The notes under the pieces were generated by a model, which made no database searches, was not told the DNA's origin, and saw only the letters and a list, made by a program, of their open reading frames with translations. Made by a program: the position numbers and the translations under genes. Of a stretch of DNA of 64,000 nt, positions 48,275 to 57,071 are shown piece after piece; position 1 is the stretch's first letter; every line of letters begins with the position of its first letter. This DNA is from Lebetimonas natsushimae (GTDB taxonomy: Bacteria > Campylobacterota > Campylobacteria > Campylobacterales > Nautiliaceae), in assembly GCF_002335445.1 (NCBI RefSeq), contig NZ_BDME01000001.1:1-64000 (forward strand). Reading direction: 5' to 3'.

Positions 48275-50180
48275 TGAAATAAATCAAATTTTAAATAATC
48301 AAAATCAAACTGACAAACAAAACAGTAAAAACAGTTTGACAGAAAAAACAAATACAAATAATTCAAATAATCAAGATAAAAAAATAAGAAATTCAAAACC
48401 TCAAAAAAAATTAGACCCTAAAAATTTTGTTTGGTTTAAAGATTTAAACAAAGCATTTAATGAAAATGAAAAAATTCACCAAGCAAGACTTACTACATAT
48501 AATAAAATTAATGAAAATACAAAAGGATGGGTTAGATTTACACCTCTTGGGGGGCTTGATGAAATAGGCGGAAACTGTGCAGTGCTTGAGACTGAAAACA
48601 GTGCAATAATTATTGACTGTGGAATGAGTTTTCCAAGTGAAGATATGCATGGAGTTGATATTTTGATTCCGGATTTCAGTTACTTAAAGGAAATCCGTCA
48701 TAAAATCAAAGGTTTGATTATAACCCACGGTCATGAGGATCATATAGGGGCGGTGCCATATTTGTTTAAAGAAATGCAAGTTCCGATTTATGGTACAAGT
48801 TTGCCTCTTGCAATGATAGAAAATAAATTTAAAGAACACAAAATACTTCAGTATAAAAGTTATTTCAGAAGTGTTAAAAAACGACATCCTATTCAAATAG
48901 GAGATTTTAAGGTTGAGTGGATTCATATGACCCATTCTATTATTGATTCATCATCTCTTGCAATTCAAACGCCAATAGGGACAATAATTCATACAGGCGA
49001 TTTTAAAATAGATCATACTCCGATAGACGGATATGCGCCAGATTTACACAGACTTGCATATTATGGGGAAAAAGGTGTTTTAGCGCTTTTCAGTGATTCT
49101 ACAAACTCATATAAACCCGGAGTTACTCCAAGTGAGAGTGTAGTTGGAAAAACATTTGATGATTTGTTTTTAAAAAGTAAGGGCAGGGTTATTATGTCAA
49201 CCTTTTCATCAAATATCCACAGGGTTTATCAGGCAATTGAAAGAGGTATTAAACACGGTAGAAAAGTATGTATAATCGGTAGAAGTATGGAACAAAATCT
49301 GAATGTGGCGATGGATTTAGGATATATTAAATTGCCAAGAGATATTTTTATAGACCCGTATGAAATCGGTAAATATCAGGATCATGAAATTTTAATTATT
49401 ACAACCGGTTCCCAGGGTGAAAGTATGAGTGCACTTTACAGAATGGCCATTGATGAACATAGACATGTAAAAATAAAAGAGGGTGATCAGATTGTAATTT
49501 CAGCTAAAGCTATTCCTGGAAATGAACCGACAGTTTCCCAACTTATAAACTTTTTAATGAAAAAAGGTGCAAAAGTGGCTTATCAGCAGTTCAGCGAAAT
49601 ACATGTGAGCGGACATGCAAGCCAGGAAGAACAGAAACTGATGCTAAGACTTGTAAAACCTAAATATTTTTTCCCGGTTCACGGAGAATATAACCATTTA
49701 ATGAAACACAGGGAAACCGCATTATCAACCGGTATGGATGAAAATAATATTTTTGTAATGGAAGACGGGGAACAATGGGAAATTACTCCAAAAAGAGTCA
49801 GGAAAGTGAAATCAGTAAAAACAGGTAAAATTTATATAGATAATCAAATTAATGAACAGATTGAAGATGATATAGTACTTGATAGGCAAAAACTTGCAAG
49901 TGACGGAATTATTATGATTGTGGCCCAAGTTGATAAACAAAATAAAAAATTAATAAACCGTCCAAGGGTTACAACATATGGAATCATCGCAGATAAAGAA
50001 GACAAAGCATTTGCAAAAGAAATGGAGGAGATTTTAATTAATTATATAAACCATGCAAAAGATTATGTTTATGAAAAAAACAGAATTTTTGAAAATGAAC
50101 TTAGAAATGTCATAAGAAAACATGTATTTAGAAAAACAAAAAAATACCCTACAATTGTTCCGGTGGTTTATTTTATGTAA
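48255..50180 (+). CDS. rnj: Ribonuclease J
   Basis: RNase J is an exo- and endoribonuclease of the metallo-beta-lactamase/beta-CASP type. The 641-residue protein has an Asn/Lys-rich N-terminal extension (about residues 1-85) as in Helicobacter RNase J. The metal motif THGHEDHIGAVP and the beta-CASP motif SGHASQEEQ follow. It overlaps rsmA by 20 bases. Confidence 0.95.
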   Translation: MEITKNNEINQILNNQNQTDKQNSKNSLTEKTNTNNSNNQDKKIRNSKPQKKLDPKNFVWFKDLNKAFNENEKIHQARLTTYNKINENTKGWVRFTPLGGLDEIGGNCAVLETENSAIIIDCGMSFPSEDMHGVDILIPDFSYLKEIRHKIKGLIITHGHEDHIGAVPYLFKEMQVPIYGTSLPLAMIENKFKEHKILQYKSYFRSVKKRHPIQIGDFKVEWIHMTHSIIDSSSLAIQTPIGTIIHTGDFKIDHTPIDGYAPDLHRLAYYGEKGVLALFSDSTNSYKPGVTPSESVVGKTFDDLFLKSKGRVIMSTFSSNIHRVYQAIERGIKHGRKVCIIGRSMEQNLNVAMDLGYIKLPRDIFIDPYEIGKYQDHEILIITTGSQGESMSALYRMAIDEHRHVKIKEGDQIVISAKAIPGNEPTVSQLINFLMKKGAKVAYQQFSEIHVSGHASQEEQKLMLRLVKPKYFFPVHGEYNHLMKHRETALSTGMDENNIFVMEDGEQWEITPKRVRKVKSVKTGKIYIDNQINEQIEDDIVLDRQKLASDGIIMIVAQVDKQNKKLINRPRVTTYGIIADKEDKAFAKEMEEILINYINHAKDYVYEKNRIFENELRNVIRKHVFRKTKKYPTIVPVVYFM

Positions 50181-52396
50181 ATTATTCTGTTTCTTCCTTT
50201 TTCCTTTGCTAAATACAAAGCGACATCCGCTCTTTGCATTAAAGAAATATAATCATCTTCTTCATTATATTCGGTTACGCCAAAAGAAGCAGTTACTTTC
50301 AAACCATTGAAATCATGATTTTCAATGGCCTGTCTTAATTTTTCAGCCAATTTTTTGGCATCACTTCCTTTTGTAAAAGGTAAAATAATAAGAAACTCTT
50401 CTCCTCCCCATCTTCCGAAAATGTCTGTTTTTCTGATATTTTGTTGTATTAAATCAGATATTTCCTTTAATACAAAATCACCTTTTGCATGTCCGTAAGT
50501 GTCATTAATTTGTTTAAAATGGTCAATATCAAAATATATAATCGAAAGCGGGGTATTGTATCTCTTTGCTTTTTCAATTTCTTCATTCAATCTTTTGTCT
50601 ATTGCTAATCTGTTTAAAATATTGGTTAACAATTTATCATGAGTTGCAACCATTTCCAATTCTTTTTTTATTTTTTTTATTTTTAAATATAAAATAATCA
50701 GTAAAATTAACATTAACAATAAAGTTGCTATAACAGTGATTCCTATTATAATTTTTGTTTTAACCTGTTTATAAGGTATACCGTTATTAATTACAACTGT
50801 AAAGTATTTGTTTAATATTTCTATTTTTTCCTGCGGAGTTAAATCATCAATTGCTCTGTTGAGTATTTGCTGGAGTGTTTTGTAATCATCTCTTATCATA
50901 AATTTTAGAGGGAAGGAAAAAGGAGTGACACCTTTTATGTTTATATCTAAAAATTTATCTTTGGTAATAAAATATCCTAAAACAGGAAAAATATCTATTA
51001 CTGCAAAAACATCCCCTTTTTCTAACAGTTTTAATCCTTCTTCCGTATTGTTTACCTGAACAATTTTGATTTTAGGATAATGTTTTTTTATTAATTCGTA
51101 AGCAGTGTAATTTTTTCCTATTGCTACTTTTTTTCCATATAAATTTTCCATATCTAAAATAGGGCTTACATTATTTTTAGTTGCTATTACGATAGGATAA
51201 GTTGCATAGGGTTTTGTAAAAATTGCGTATTTTTCCCTTTTTTCTGTATTGGTGGTGTTGGGCAGGATATCTGCTTCTTTATTTTCTATTTTTTTTAAAG
51301 CAGTTGTAAAATTAGGTGCAATTTCACATGTTTTTTTAAGATATGTTCTGTTGCTGATTAAATTCCAAAAATCTATAGAAATTCCGGTTAATTTATCATG
51401 TTTCATATAATTAAATGGAGGCCAGTTGGAAGCAGATATACAGTGAATAATATTATTTTCTATAAATTCTTTTTCTTTTTTTGACATAATATAAGGAGAA
51501 TATACAAAATCTAAAAAGTGAAAATTGTTTTTAATATTAAAAATTAATTGATATAATAGTTTGATTGCATTGATTTTATCTCTTTTAAATAAAAAATCTT
51601 TTGAAAGAAAGGGAATTGTTTTATAAGCTTCGTCTTTTAATTTATCATAAGTAAAATGTTGTGTATTGTATTTTTTTAAAATAACTGTGATTGTTTCATC
51701 AATATGATTTTTTGCATATTCCCAGCCTTTTTGAGTGGCTTTTACAAAATTTTTGACAGTTTTTGGATTGTTTTTTAAAAATTTTTCAGAAGTAAAAAGT
51801 ATGTCTCCGTAAGTATCGATTCCTTCACTTAATGGGGAAAAAAGTTTATACTGAACATTGTTTTTTTGTAAATAATACAATTGGTCTGTAGAAAAAATAA
51901 TATAAATTCCTTTTTTGTGTATTAAATCATTTATGGAATAGGGCTTGTTGGTACATTTTATATCTTTTATATCTATACCTTCTTTTTTTAGCATTGCAAC
52001 GATTGCAATATTATAAACCCCCATATTTGAGGAATGTATTGTTTTTCCTTTTAAGTCTTTAATAGATTTTATGGACGGATCCGTAGAAACAAGAGCTAAT
52101 GGGGTGTTTTCAAAAATAGGCATGAGAGCAATAACAGGTTTTTCCTTTAATTTGTAATATATCAGTGAGGAATTTCCTATACCAAAATCGGCTTTGTTTG
52201 TTAAAACATCATTGACGATATTGTTACCGTGGAATTCATTAAAATTTACATTCAAACCGAATTTTTTATAAAAGCCTTTTTCTTTAGCCATATAAAAACC
52301 GGCAAATTGAAAGGCATTTTTCCATTTTAAATCTAGAGTTATATTTGTAGCAGCGTAAACAGAAGATATTAATAAAATAATTATAAAAATTGGCAT
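50168..52396 (-). CDS. Diguanylate cyclase with two periplasmic binding domains
   Basis: This 742-residue membrane protein has a signal peptide, then an NMT1/THI5-like solute-binding domain (about 17-300). A second, SBP_bac_3-type domain (about 330-545) precedes one membrane helix (about 560-585) and a GGDEF domain. The active motif is GGEEF with an RKTD inhibitory site 5 residues before it, so it should make cyclic di-GMP. I start at ATG 52396; longer frames would cross the divergent promoter. Its 3' end overlaps rnj by 13 bases. Confidence 0.88.
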   Translation of the reverse strand: MPIFIIILLISSVYAATNITLDLKWKNAFQFAGFYMAKEKGFYKKFGLNVNFNEFHGNNIVNDVLTNKADFGIGNSSLIYYKLKEKPVIALMPIFENTPLALVSTDPSIKSIKDLKGKTIHSSNMGVYNIAIVAMLKKEGIDIKDIKCTNKPYSINDLIHKKGIYIIFSTDQLYYLQKNNVQYKLFSPLSEGIDTYGDILFTSEKFLKNNPKTVKNFVKATQKGWEYAKNHIDETITVILKKYNTQHFTYDKLKDEAYKTIPFLSKDFLFKRDKINAIKLLYQLIFNIKNNFHFLDFVYSPYIMSKKEKEFIENNIIHCISASNWPPFNYMKHDKLTGISIDFWNLISNRTYLKKTCEIAPNFTTALKKIENKEADILPNTTNTEKREKYAIFTKPYATYPIVIATKNNVSPILDMENLYGKKVAIGKNYTAYELIKKHYPKIKIVQVNNTEEGLKLLEKGDVFAVIDIFPVLGYFITKDKFLDINIKGVTPFSFPLKFMIRDDYKTLQQILNRAIDDLTPQEKIEILNKYFTVVINNGIPYKQVKTKIIIGITVIATLLLMLILLIILYLKIKKIKKELEMVATHDKLLTNILNRLAIDKRLNEEIEKAKRYNTPLSIIYFDIDHFKQINDTYGHAKGDFVLKEISDLIQQNIRKTDIFGRWGGEEFLIILPFTKGSDAKKLAEKLRQAIENHDFNGLKVTASFGVTEYNEEDDYISLMQRADVALYLAKEKGRNRIIYIK

Positions 52397-52417
52397 AATA
52401 AAAAAACCCCCCAAAAT

Positions 52418-52455
52418 TTGATATAATATAATTATATAAAAAAATATTATATCAA
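52418..52455. promoter_or_regulatory. Perfect inverted repeat in a divergent promoter
   Basis: TTGATATAATAT at 52418-52429 and ATATTATATCAA at 52444-52455 form a perfect 12-base inverted repeat with a 14-base spacer. Each arm contains a GATATAAT -10, the two facing each other. Confidence 0.6.
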
Positions 52456-52482
52456 CAAAACTTTTTAAATTAAAGGAGAAAA

Positions 52483-52722
52483 ATGAAGAAAAAAATAGAA
52501 TATCCAAGAATGTGGGGATATACTATTATAGGGGAAGATAAAGAAAAAATGAAAAATGCCGTAAAAGAGTGTATTGACAATCAGGAATGTGAGGTAAAAG
52601 ATTCAAAATCTCACGGAAAATATCATTCCCAAAAATTTGAGGCTTATGTAACAAGTGAAGAAGAAAGAAATGAATTTTTTAAAAGATTACAGCAGCATAA
52701 AGATATAAAATTTGTTTTATAA
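52483..52722 (+). CDS. DUF493 (YbeD/HP0495-like) small protein
   Basis: The 79-residue protein has an alpha-beta pattern with YTIIGEDKEKMKNAVKECI and the final strand KDIKFVL, like the DUF493 family including HP0495. The fold resembles regulatory ACT-type domains, but the role is unknown. AAAGGAGA precedes the ATG, and pyrC follows 9 bases on. Confidence 0.78.
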   Translation: MKKKIEYPRMWGYTIIGEDKEKMKNAVKECIDNQECEVKDSKSHGKYHSQKFEAYVTSEEERNEFFKRLQQHKDIKFVL

Positions 52723-52731
52723 AGGTTTAAA

Positions 52732-53700
52732 ATGATAATAAATACTCCGATAGATATGCATTTACATTTAAGAGAGGGAGATATCTTAAAAGATGTATTG
52801 CCTTATACAGAAAATCAGTTTGCAGCGGCTGTGGTGATGCCGAATTTAGTTCCTCCTGTAGACAATAAGGAAAGGCTGCTTTCTTATAAAGAAGAAATTT
52901 TAAAAACTGCTAAAAATTTCATTCCTCTTATGAATGTTTTTATGAGGGATTATAATGAAGATGAATTATTGGAATTAAAAGAGCTGATTTTTGCAATTAA
53001 ACTTTATCCTGCAGGAATTACTACAAACAGCGAGGGTGGGGTTAAGGGTATAGAATCTGTTTATCCAGTGCTTGAAATGATGCAGGAATTCGAAATTCCT
53101 CTTAGTGTTCATGGGGAGACTCACGGATTTGTAATGGAGAGGGAAAGGGAATTTATTCCTGTTTATGAAAAACTGGCCCGTGATTTTCCAAAACTTAAAA
53201 TTATAATGGAACATGTCGGGACTGCTGAAATGCTTGATTTGCTTGATAAATATGATAATCTGTATGCCACAGTTACCCTTCATCATCTGCTTTTAACATT
53301 AGATGATGTGGCAGGAGGTATGCTAAATCCCCACTATTTTTGTAAACCTATTATTAAAACTCCAAAAGACAGGGATGCAATACAACGATTCGTAAAATCG
53401 GGCCATAAAAAAGTTATGTTTGGAAGCGATTCTGCCCCTCATCCATTGAAAAATAAACTAAAAGGTGCTGCAGGAGTGTTTTCTGCACCTGTAATACTGC
53501 CTGCACTTGCTGAATTTTTTGAAGGTGATATTGAAACATTTCAAAAATTTATAAGCGATAACGCAAGAAATAATTTTAATATCAATGTACCTGAAAAAAA
53601 AGTGGAAATTGTAAAAGAAGAATGGAGAGCTCCTTATATAGTGGGTGAAATCAAACCTATGTTTGCAGGAAAAATTTTTAAATTTAAAGTTATAAGTTAA
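52732..53700 (+). CDS. pyrC: Dihydroorotase
   Basis: PyrC closes the ring of carbamoyl aspartate in pyrimidine synthesis. The zinc motif DMHLHLRE opens the 322-residue protein. FAIKLYPAGITTNSEGG has the Lys that is carbamylated, and MFGSDSAPHPLKNK has the Asp. It fits the short E. coli-like type II. A terminator follows. Confidence 0.95.
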   Translation: MIINTPIDMHLHLREGDILKDVLPYTENQFAAAVVMPNLVPPVDNKERLLSYKEEILKTAKNFIPLMNVFMRDYNEDELLELKELIFAIKLYPAGITTNSEGGVKGIESVYPVLEMMQEFEIPLSVHGETHGFVMEREREFIPVYEKLARDFPKLKIIMEHVGTAEMLDLLDKYDNLYATVTLHHLLLTLDDVAGGMLNPHYFCKPIIKTPKDRDAIQRFVKSGHKKVMFGSDSAPHPLKNKLKGAAGVFSAPVILPALAEFFEGDIETFQKFISDNARNNFNINVPEKKVEIVKEEWRAPYIVGEIKPMFAGKIFKFKVIS

Positions 53701-53742
53701 CGCCAAATTTAGGCATTGAACAGGTATTTAGGATAAAAAGAG

Positions 53743-53766
53743 TCCCGAAATCTCGGGATTTTTTAA
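53743..53766 (+). terminator. Rho-independent terminator after pyrC
   Basis: TCCCGA and TCGGGA pair around the loop AATC and are followed by TTTTTT. It is one of very few classical terminators in the window. Confidence 0.85.
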
Positions 53767-53788
53767 GTTTTGATTAAGCTTGTAGTAG

Positions 53789-53794
53789 TATAAT
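53789..53794 (+). promoter_or_regulatory. -10 element for the anaerobic ribonucleotide reductase operon
   Basis: TATAAT lies 25 bases before the nrdD start. I saw no clear FNR or NrdR box in the 118-base gap. Confidence 0.5.
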
Positions 53795-53818
53795 TTTCAA
53801 AAACCTCAGGGGCTACAT

Positions 53819-55930
53819 ATGAAAAAAGTAATAAAAAGAGACGGAAGCTATCAGAATTATTTCCCTTATAAAATTGAAGAAGCAATTATTAAAGCTTTTG
53901 ATGCCACAAATGTAAAATACGACCCTCATGTGTTTGAAGAAGTGATTGAGAGAATAAAAGAGATAGAAACCCCGGAAGTAGAGTTTATTCAGGATTTAAT
54001 AGAGAAATCTTTGTATAAACATGGATATTTTGATGTAATGAAAAATTTTATGCTTTATAGACACCTGCATAAACTTCAAAGAGAAAATCTGTTAGACAAA
54101 GAAGCCACATATATAAACTGCAATACCACAATAGAAGAATATATCAGCAAACAGGACTGGAGAATTCAGGCAAACTCAAATACGGGATATTCACATGCCG
54201 GACTTATAAACAATACCGCCGGTAAGGTAATAGCAAATTACTGGCTTGATAAGGTTTATTCCCCTGAAGAAGGCAGGGCTCACAGAGATGGGGATTATCA
54301 TATCCACGATTTGGACTGTCTTGCACCATATTGTGCCGGTTGGAGTTTGAGAAATTTATTGAATGAAGGGTTTAACGGAGTTAGGGGAAGAGTTGAAAGC
54401 ACTCCCCCAAATCATTTTAGAAGTGCTTTGGGGCAGATGGCAAATTTTTTGGGAATACTGCAGAGTGAATGGGCGGGAGCTCAGGCATTTAGCAGTTTTG
54501 ACACATATCTTGCCCCTTATGTTTTTAAAGATAAACTAAATTACAATGAAATAAAAAACGCAATTGAGAGTTTTGTGTACAATTTAAATGTTCCGGCCCG
54601 CTGGGGACAGAGTCCTTTTACAAACATTACACTTGATTTTAAAGTGCCGGATGATTTAAGAGATCAGATTCCTACAAAAAACAATAAGCATCTGTTTGAA
54701 GGAATAGAAGATAAAGAATTACTAGCCAAACTTCAAAAAAGAAATCCTAAAATCAAAAAACTAACCGATGCGACTTATAAAGATTTTGAACCGGAAATGC
54801 AGGAAATTATAAAAGCGTATTATGAAGTAATGACAAAAGGCGATGCAATAGGTCAGCCTTTTACATTCCCTATTCCTACGGTAAATATTACAGAAGATTT
54901 TGACTGGGATTCACCTGCTGCTCAGGCACTTTGGGAAAACACAGCAAAAATAGGAAGCAGTTATTTTCAAAATTTTATAGGAAGCCAGTATATTATAGAT
55001 GAAAACGGAAACAGAGTAAGAAACCCGAATGCTTACGAACCCGGGGCGGTCAGGAGTATGTGCTGCAGATTGCAGCTTGATTTAAGAGAGCTTTTAAAAA
55101 GAGGTGGCGGACTTTTTGGAAGTGCCGAAATGACAGGAAGTATCGGGGTTGTAACAATTAATATGGCAAGACTGGGATATCTTTTTAAAAGAGATAAAGA
55201 AGCACTTCTTGAGAGACTTGAATATCTAATGGAACTTGCTAAATCAACGTTAGAGAAAAAAAGAAAATTTGTACAGGAAATGTATGACAGGGGGCTTTAT
55301 CCTTATACAAGAAGATATCTCCCTGGATTTAACAATCATTTTTCAACAATCGGTGTAAACGGTATGAATGAAATGATAAGAAACTTTACCAACGACAAGG
55401 AAAATATAGCAACCAAATGGGGAATTGAATTTGCAAAGGAGATACTCGAATTTATGAGGGAAAAACTAAAAAAATTCCAGGAAGAGACAGGAAATCTTTA
55501 TAACCTTGAAGCTACTCCTGCAGAAGGAACAACATACAGGTTTGCAAAAGAAGATAAAAAAAGGTTTCCAAATATTATTCAGGCGGGATTTGAAGATGCA
55601 CCTTATTATACAAATTCATCACAACTGCCTGTAAATTATACCGATGACCCGTTCGAAGCACTTTCACTTCAGGATGAACTGCAGACTTTATATACAGGGG
55701 GAACGGTTTTGCATCTTTATATGAGTGAAAAATTAAGTTCGCCGGAGGCTGCTAAAAATCTGGTAAGAAAAGCAATTACAAATTTCAGACTGCCTTATAT
55801 TTCTATTACACCGGTATTCAGTGTATGCCCGAAACACGGATATATTCCGGGTGAACATGAATACTGTCCATACTGCGATGAGGAACTTTTACAGAAAATT
55901 GAAGAAGGTAAATTCAAACTTGATGATTAA
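53819..55930 (+). CDS. nrdD: Anaerobic ribonucleoside-triphosphate reductase, large chain without the radical domain
   Basis: NrdD reduces ribonucleotides with a glycyl radical under anoxia. The 703-residue protein has an ATP-cone (about 1-90), HIHDLDCLAPYCAGWSLRNL with the likely thiyl C172, and MCCRLQLDLRE with further cysteines. The zinc ribbon CPKHGYIPGEHEYCPYC lies near the end. It then stops after FKLDD, before the usual RVxGY radical loop. That domain is encoded by the next gene. Confidence 0.95.
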   Translation: MKKVIKRDGSYQNYFPYKIEEAIIKAFDATNVKYDPHVFEEVIERIKEIETPEVEFIQDLIEKSLYKHGYFDVMKNFMLYRHLHKLQRENLLDKEATYINCNTTIEEYISKQDWRIQANSNTGYSHAGLINNTAGKVIANYWLDKVYSPEEGRAHRDGDYHIHDLDCLAPYCAGWSLRNLLNEGFNGVRGRVESTPPNHFRSALGQMANFLGILQSEWAGAQAFSSFDTYLAPYVFKDKLNYNEIKNAIESFVYNLNVPARWGQSPFTNITLDFKVPDDLRDQIPTKNNKHLFEGIEDKELLAKLQKRNPKIKKLTDATYKDFEPEMQEIIKAYYEVMTKGDAIGQPFTFPIPTVNITEDFDWDSPAAQALWENTAKIGSSYFQNFIGSQYIIDENGNRVRNPNAYEPGAVRSMCCRLQLDLRELLKRGGGLFGSAEMTGSIGVVTINMARLGYLFKRDKEALLERLEYLMELAKSTLEKKRKFVQEMYDRGLYPYTRRYLPGFNNHFSTIGVNGMNEMIRNFTNDKENIATKWGIEFAKEILEFMREKLKKFQEETGNLYNLEATPAEGTTYRFAKEDKKRFPNIIQAGFEDAPYYTNSSQLPVNYTDDPFEALSLQDELQTLYTGGTVLHLYMSEKLSSPEAAKNLVRKAITNFRLPYISITPVFSVCPKHGYIPGEHEYCPYCDEELLQKIEEGKFKLDD

Positions 55931-55948
55931 ATCAAAAAAGGAGATAAT

Positions 55949-56116
55949 ATGGAAGAAAAAGTTTTGTCAAAAGAAGAAATTTTAGAAAAATTAAGAGAAA
56001 AAAGACAAAAATGTATGGTTTATACAAGGGTAATGGGATATCACAGACCTGTTGAGAGTTTCAATATAGGTAAAAAAGCTGAACATAAAGAGAGAAAATA
56101 TTATAAAGAAAATTAG
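55949..56116 (+). CDS. Separate glycyl-radical domain of NrdD
   Basis: This 55-residue gene encodes a short helix (SKEEILEKLREKRQ) followed by YTRVMGYHRPVESFNIGKK, which matches the radical loop and C-terminal end of NrdD. Gly30 is the predicted radical site. AAAAAAGGAGA lies just before the ATG, and a stop plus an 18-base gap separate it from nrdD, so it is a real separate protein, not a frameshift. The nrdG start overlaps its stop. It resembles the stand-alone radical domain YfiD/GrcA of pyruvate formate-lyase in concept. Confidence 0.88.
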   Translation: MEEKVLSKEEILEKLREKRQKCMVYTRVMGYHRPVESFNIGKKAEHKERKYYKEN

Positions 56117-56793
56117 TGAACGGTATTTATTCTATTCAAAAATTTTCCTCTCTTGATTTTCCAGGAAGACTATGTGCGATTCTTTGGTTTAGCGGCTGCA
56201 ATATGAGATGCCCTTACTGCTACAATAAAGATGTTGTGTTTGGAAAAAAACAGATTGAAGAAGATGAGGTAATAGATTTTTTAAAAACAAGAACGGGGCT
56301 GCTTGACGGTGTGACATTTACAGGAGGATGTCCTACTCTTTATCCCAATCTTATAAATTTTTCTAAAAAAATCAAAGATATGGGATTTGAAATAAAACTG
56401 GATACAAACGGTATAAACTTTGAAATTTTAAAAGAAATGAAGGATAAAAATCTTGTTGATTATATAGCCCTTGATTTTAAAGCCCCACCTGAGAAATTTG
56501 AGCAAATTACCAAAAACAGACATTATGAAAAATTTGAGAGTACTCTTGAAATGTTGATTAACTCTAATATTGAATTTGAGGTAAGGACTACTGTCCATAC
56601 GGATTTACTGGATGAAAATGATATAAATAAGATTATCACTATTTTAAAAAATAAAGGTTATAAAGGAACTTATTATCTTCAAAATTTCTTTGAAACCGAT
56701 AAAGAAACAATTGGAAATATTGGCCCTCAGAAAAGAAAACTTGATTTATCCCTTCTTGATAATTCAATACCTCTTGAATTTAGAAATTTTTAG
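56116..56793 (+). CDS. nrdG: Anaerobic ribonucleotide reductase activating protein
   Basis: NrdG is a radical SAM enzyme that installs the glycyl radical. CNMRCPYC gives the iron-sulfur cysteines C28, C32 and C35, and TFTGGCPTL is the SAM-binding region. The GTG start shares one base with the stop of the small radical-domain gene. At 225 residues it is longer than E. coli NrdG and nearer the NrdG2 type. Its target glycine should be in the 55-residue protein. Confidence 0.93.
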   Translation: MNGIYSIQKFSSLDFPGRLCAILWFSGCNMRCPYCYNKDVVFGKKQIEEDEVIDFLKTRTGLLDGVTFTGGCPTLYPNLINFSKKIKDMGFEIKLDTNGINFEILKEMKDKNLVDYIALDFKAPPEKFEQITKNRHYEKFESTLEMLINSNIEFEVRTTVHTDLLDENDINKIITILKNKGYKGTYYLQNFFETDKETIGNIGPQKRKLDLSLLDNSIPLEFRNF

Positions 56794-56799
56794 TATAAT
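56794..56799 (+). promoter_or_regulatory. -10 element for feoAB
   Basis: TATAAT (TAGTATAAT) directly follows the nrdG stop and lies 26 bases before feoA. Confidence 0.55.
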
Positions 56800-56801
56800 A
56801 A

Positions 56802-56820
56802 TCCTTAAGTTATTTAAGGA
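56802..56820 (+). promoter_or_regulatory. Inverted repeat over the feoA leader
   Basis: TCCTTAA and TTAAGGA form a perfect 7-base inverted repeat with loop GTTAT. It lies between the -10 and feoA and includes the AAGGA ribosome binding site, so it could be an operator (for example Fur) or an RNA hairpin. Confidence 0.5.
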
Positions 56821-56825
56821 AAAAC

Positions 56826-57071
56826 ATGAGTCAGAAAAAACTCTCCCAAATGCTGCCACAAGAAAAAGGTATCATTAAAAAAATAGGGAATATAGAAAAA
56901 CTTAAAGAGAGACTTTTGGAACTGGGCGCTTTAAAAAACACTCCCATAGAAGTTATACGTACAGCCCCTTTCGGTGATCCTATAGAGTTAAAAATAGGCA
57001 ATACCTATGTAGCAATCAGGAAAAATGAAGCAGATAAAATAGATGTTGAACTTTTTAAGGAAAAAAATTGA
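56826..57071 (+). CDS. feoA: Ferrous iron transport protein A
   Basis: FeoA is a small SH3-like partner of FeoB. The 81-residue protein has KLKERLLELGALKNTPIEVIRTAPFGDPIELKIGN, the typical FeoA core, though I quote only its flanks as key: LLELGA and PFGDP. It overlaps feoB by 4 bases. Confidence 0.93.
   Translation: MSQKKLSQMLPQEKGIIKKIGNIEKLKERLLELGALKNTPIEVIRTAPFGDPIELKIGNTYVAIRKNEADKIDVELFKEKN

Noticed and set aside
52397-52507. Longer N-terminus for the sensor cyclase
   Set aside because: The extra residues cross the divergent promoter and the start of the DUF493 gene; the signal peptide begins at 52396.
55925-55950. Programmed frameshift or stop readthrough joining NrdD to the radical domain
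   Set aside because: The stop TAA is followed by a clear AAGGAGA and an ATG at normal spacing, and no slippery heptamer is seen just before the stop.
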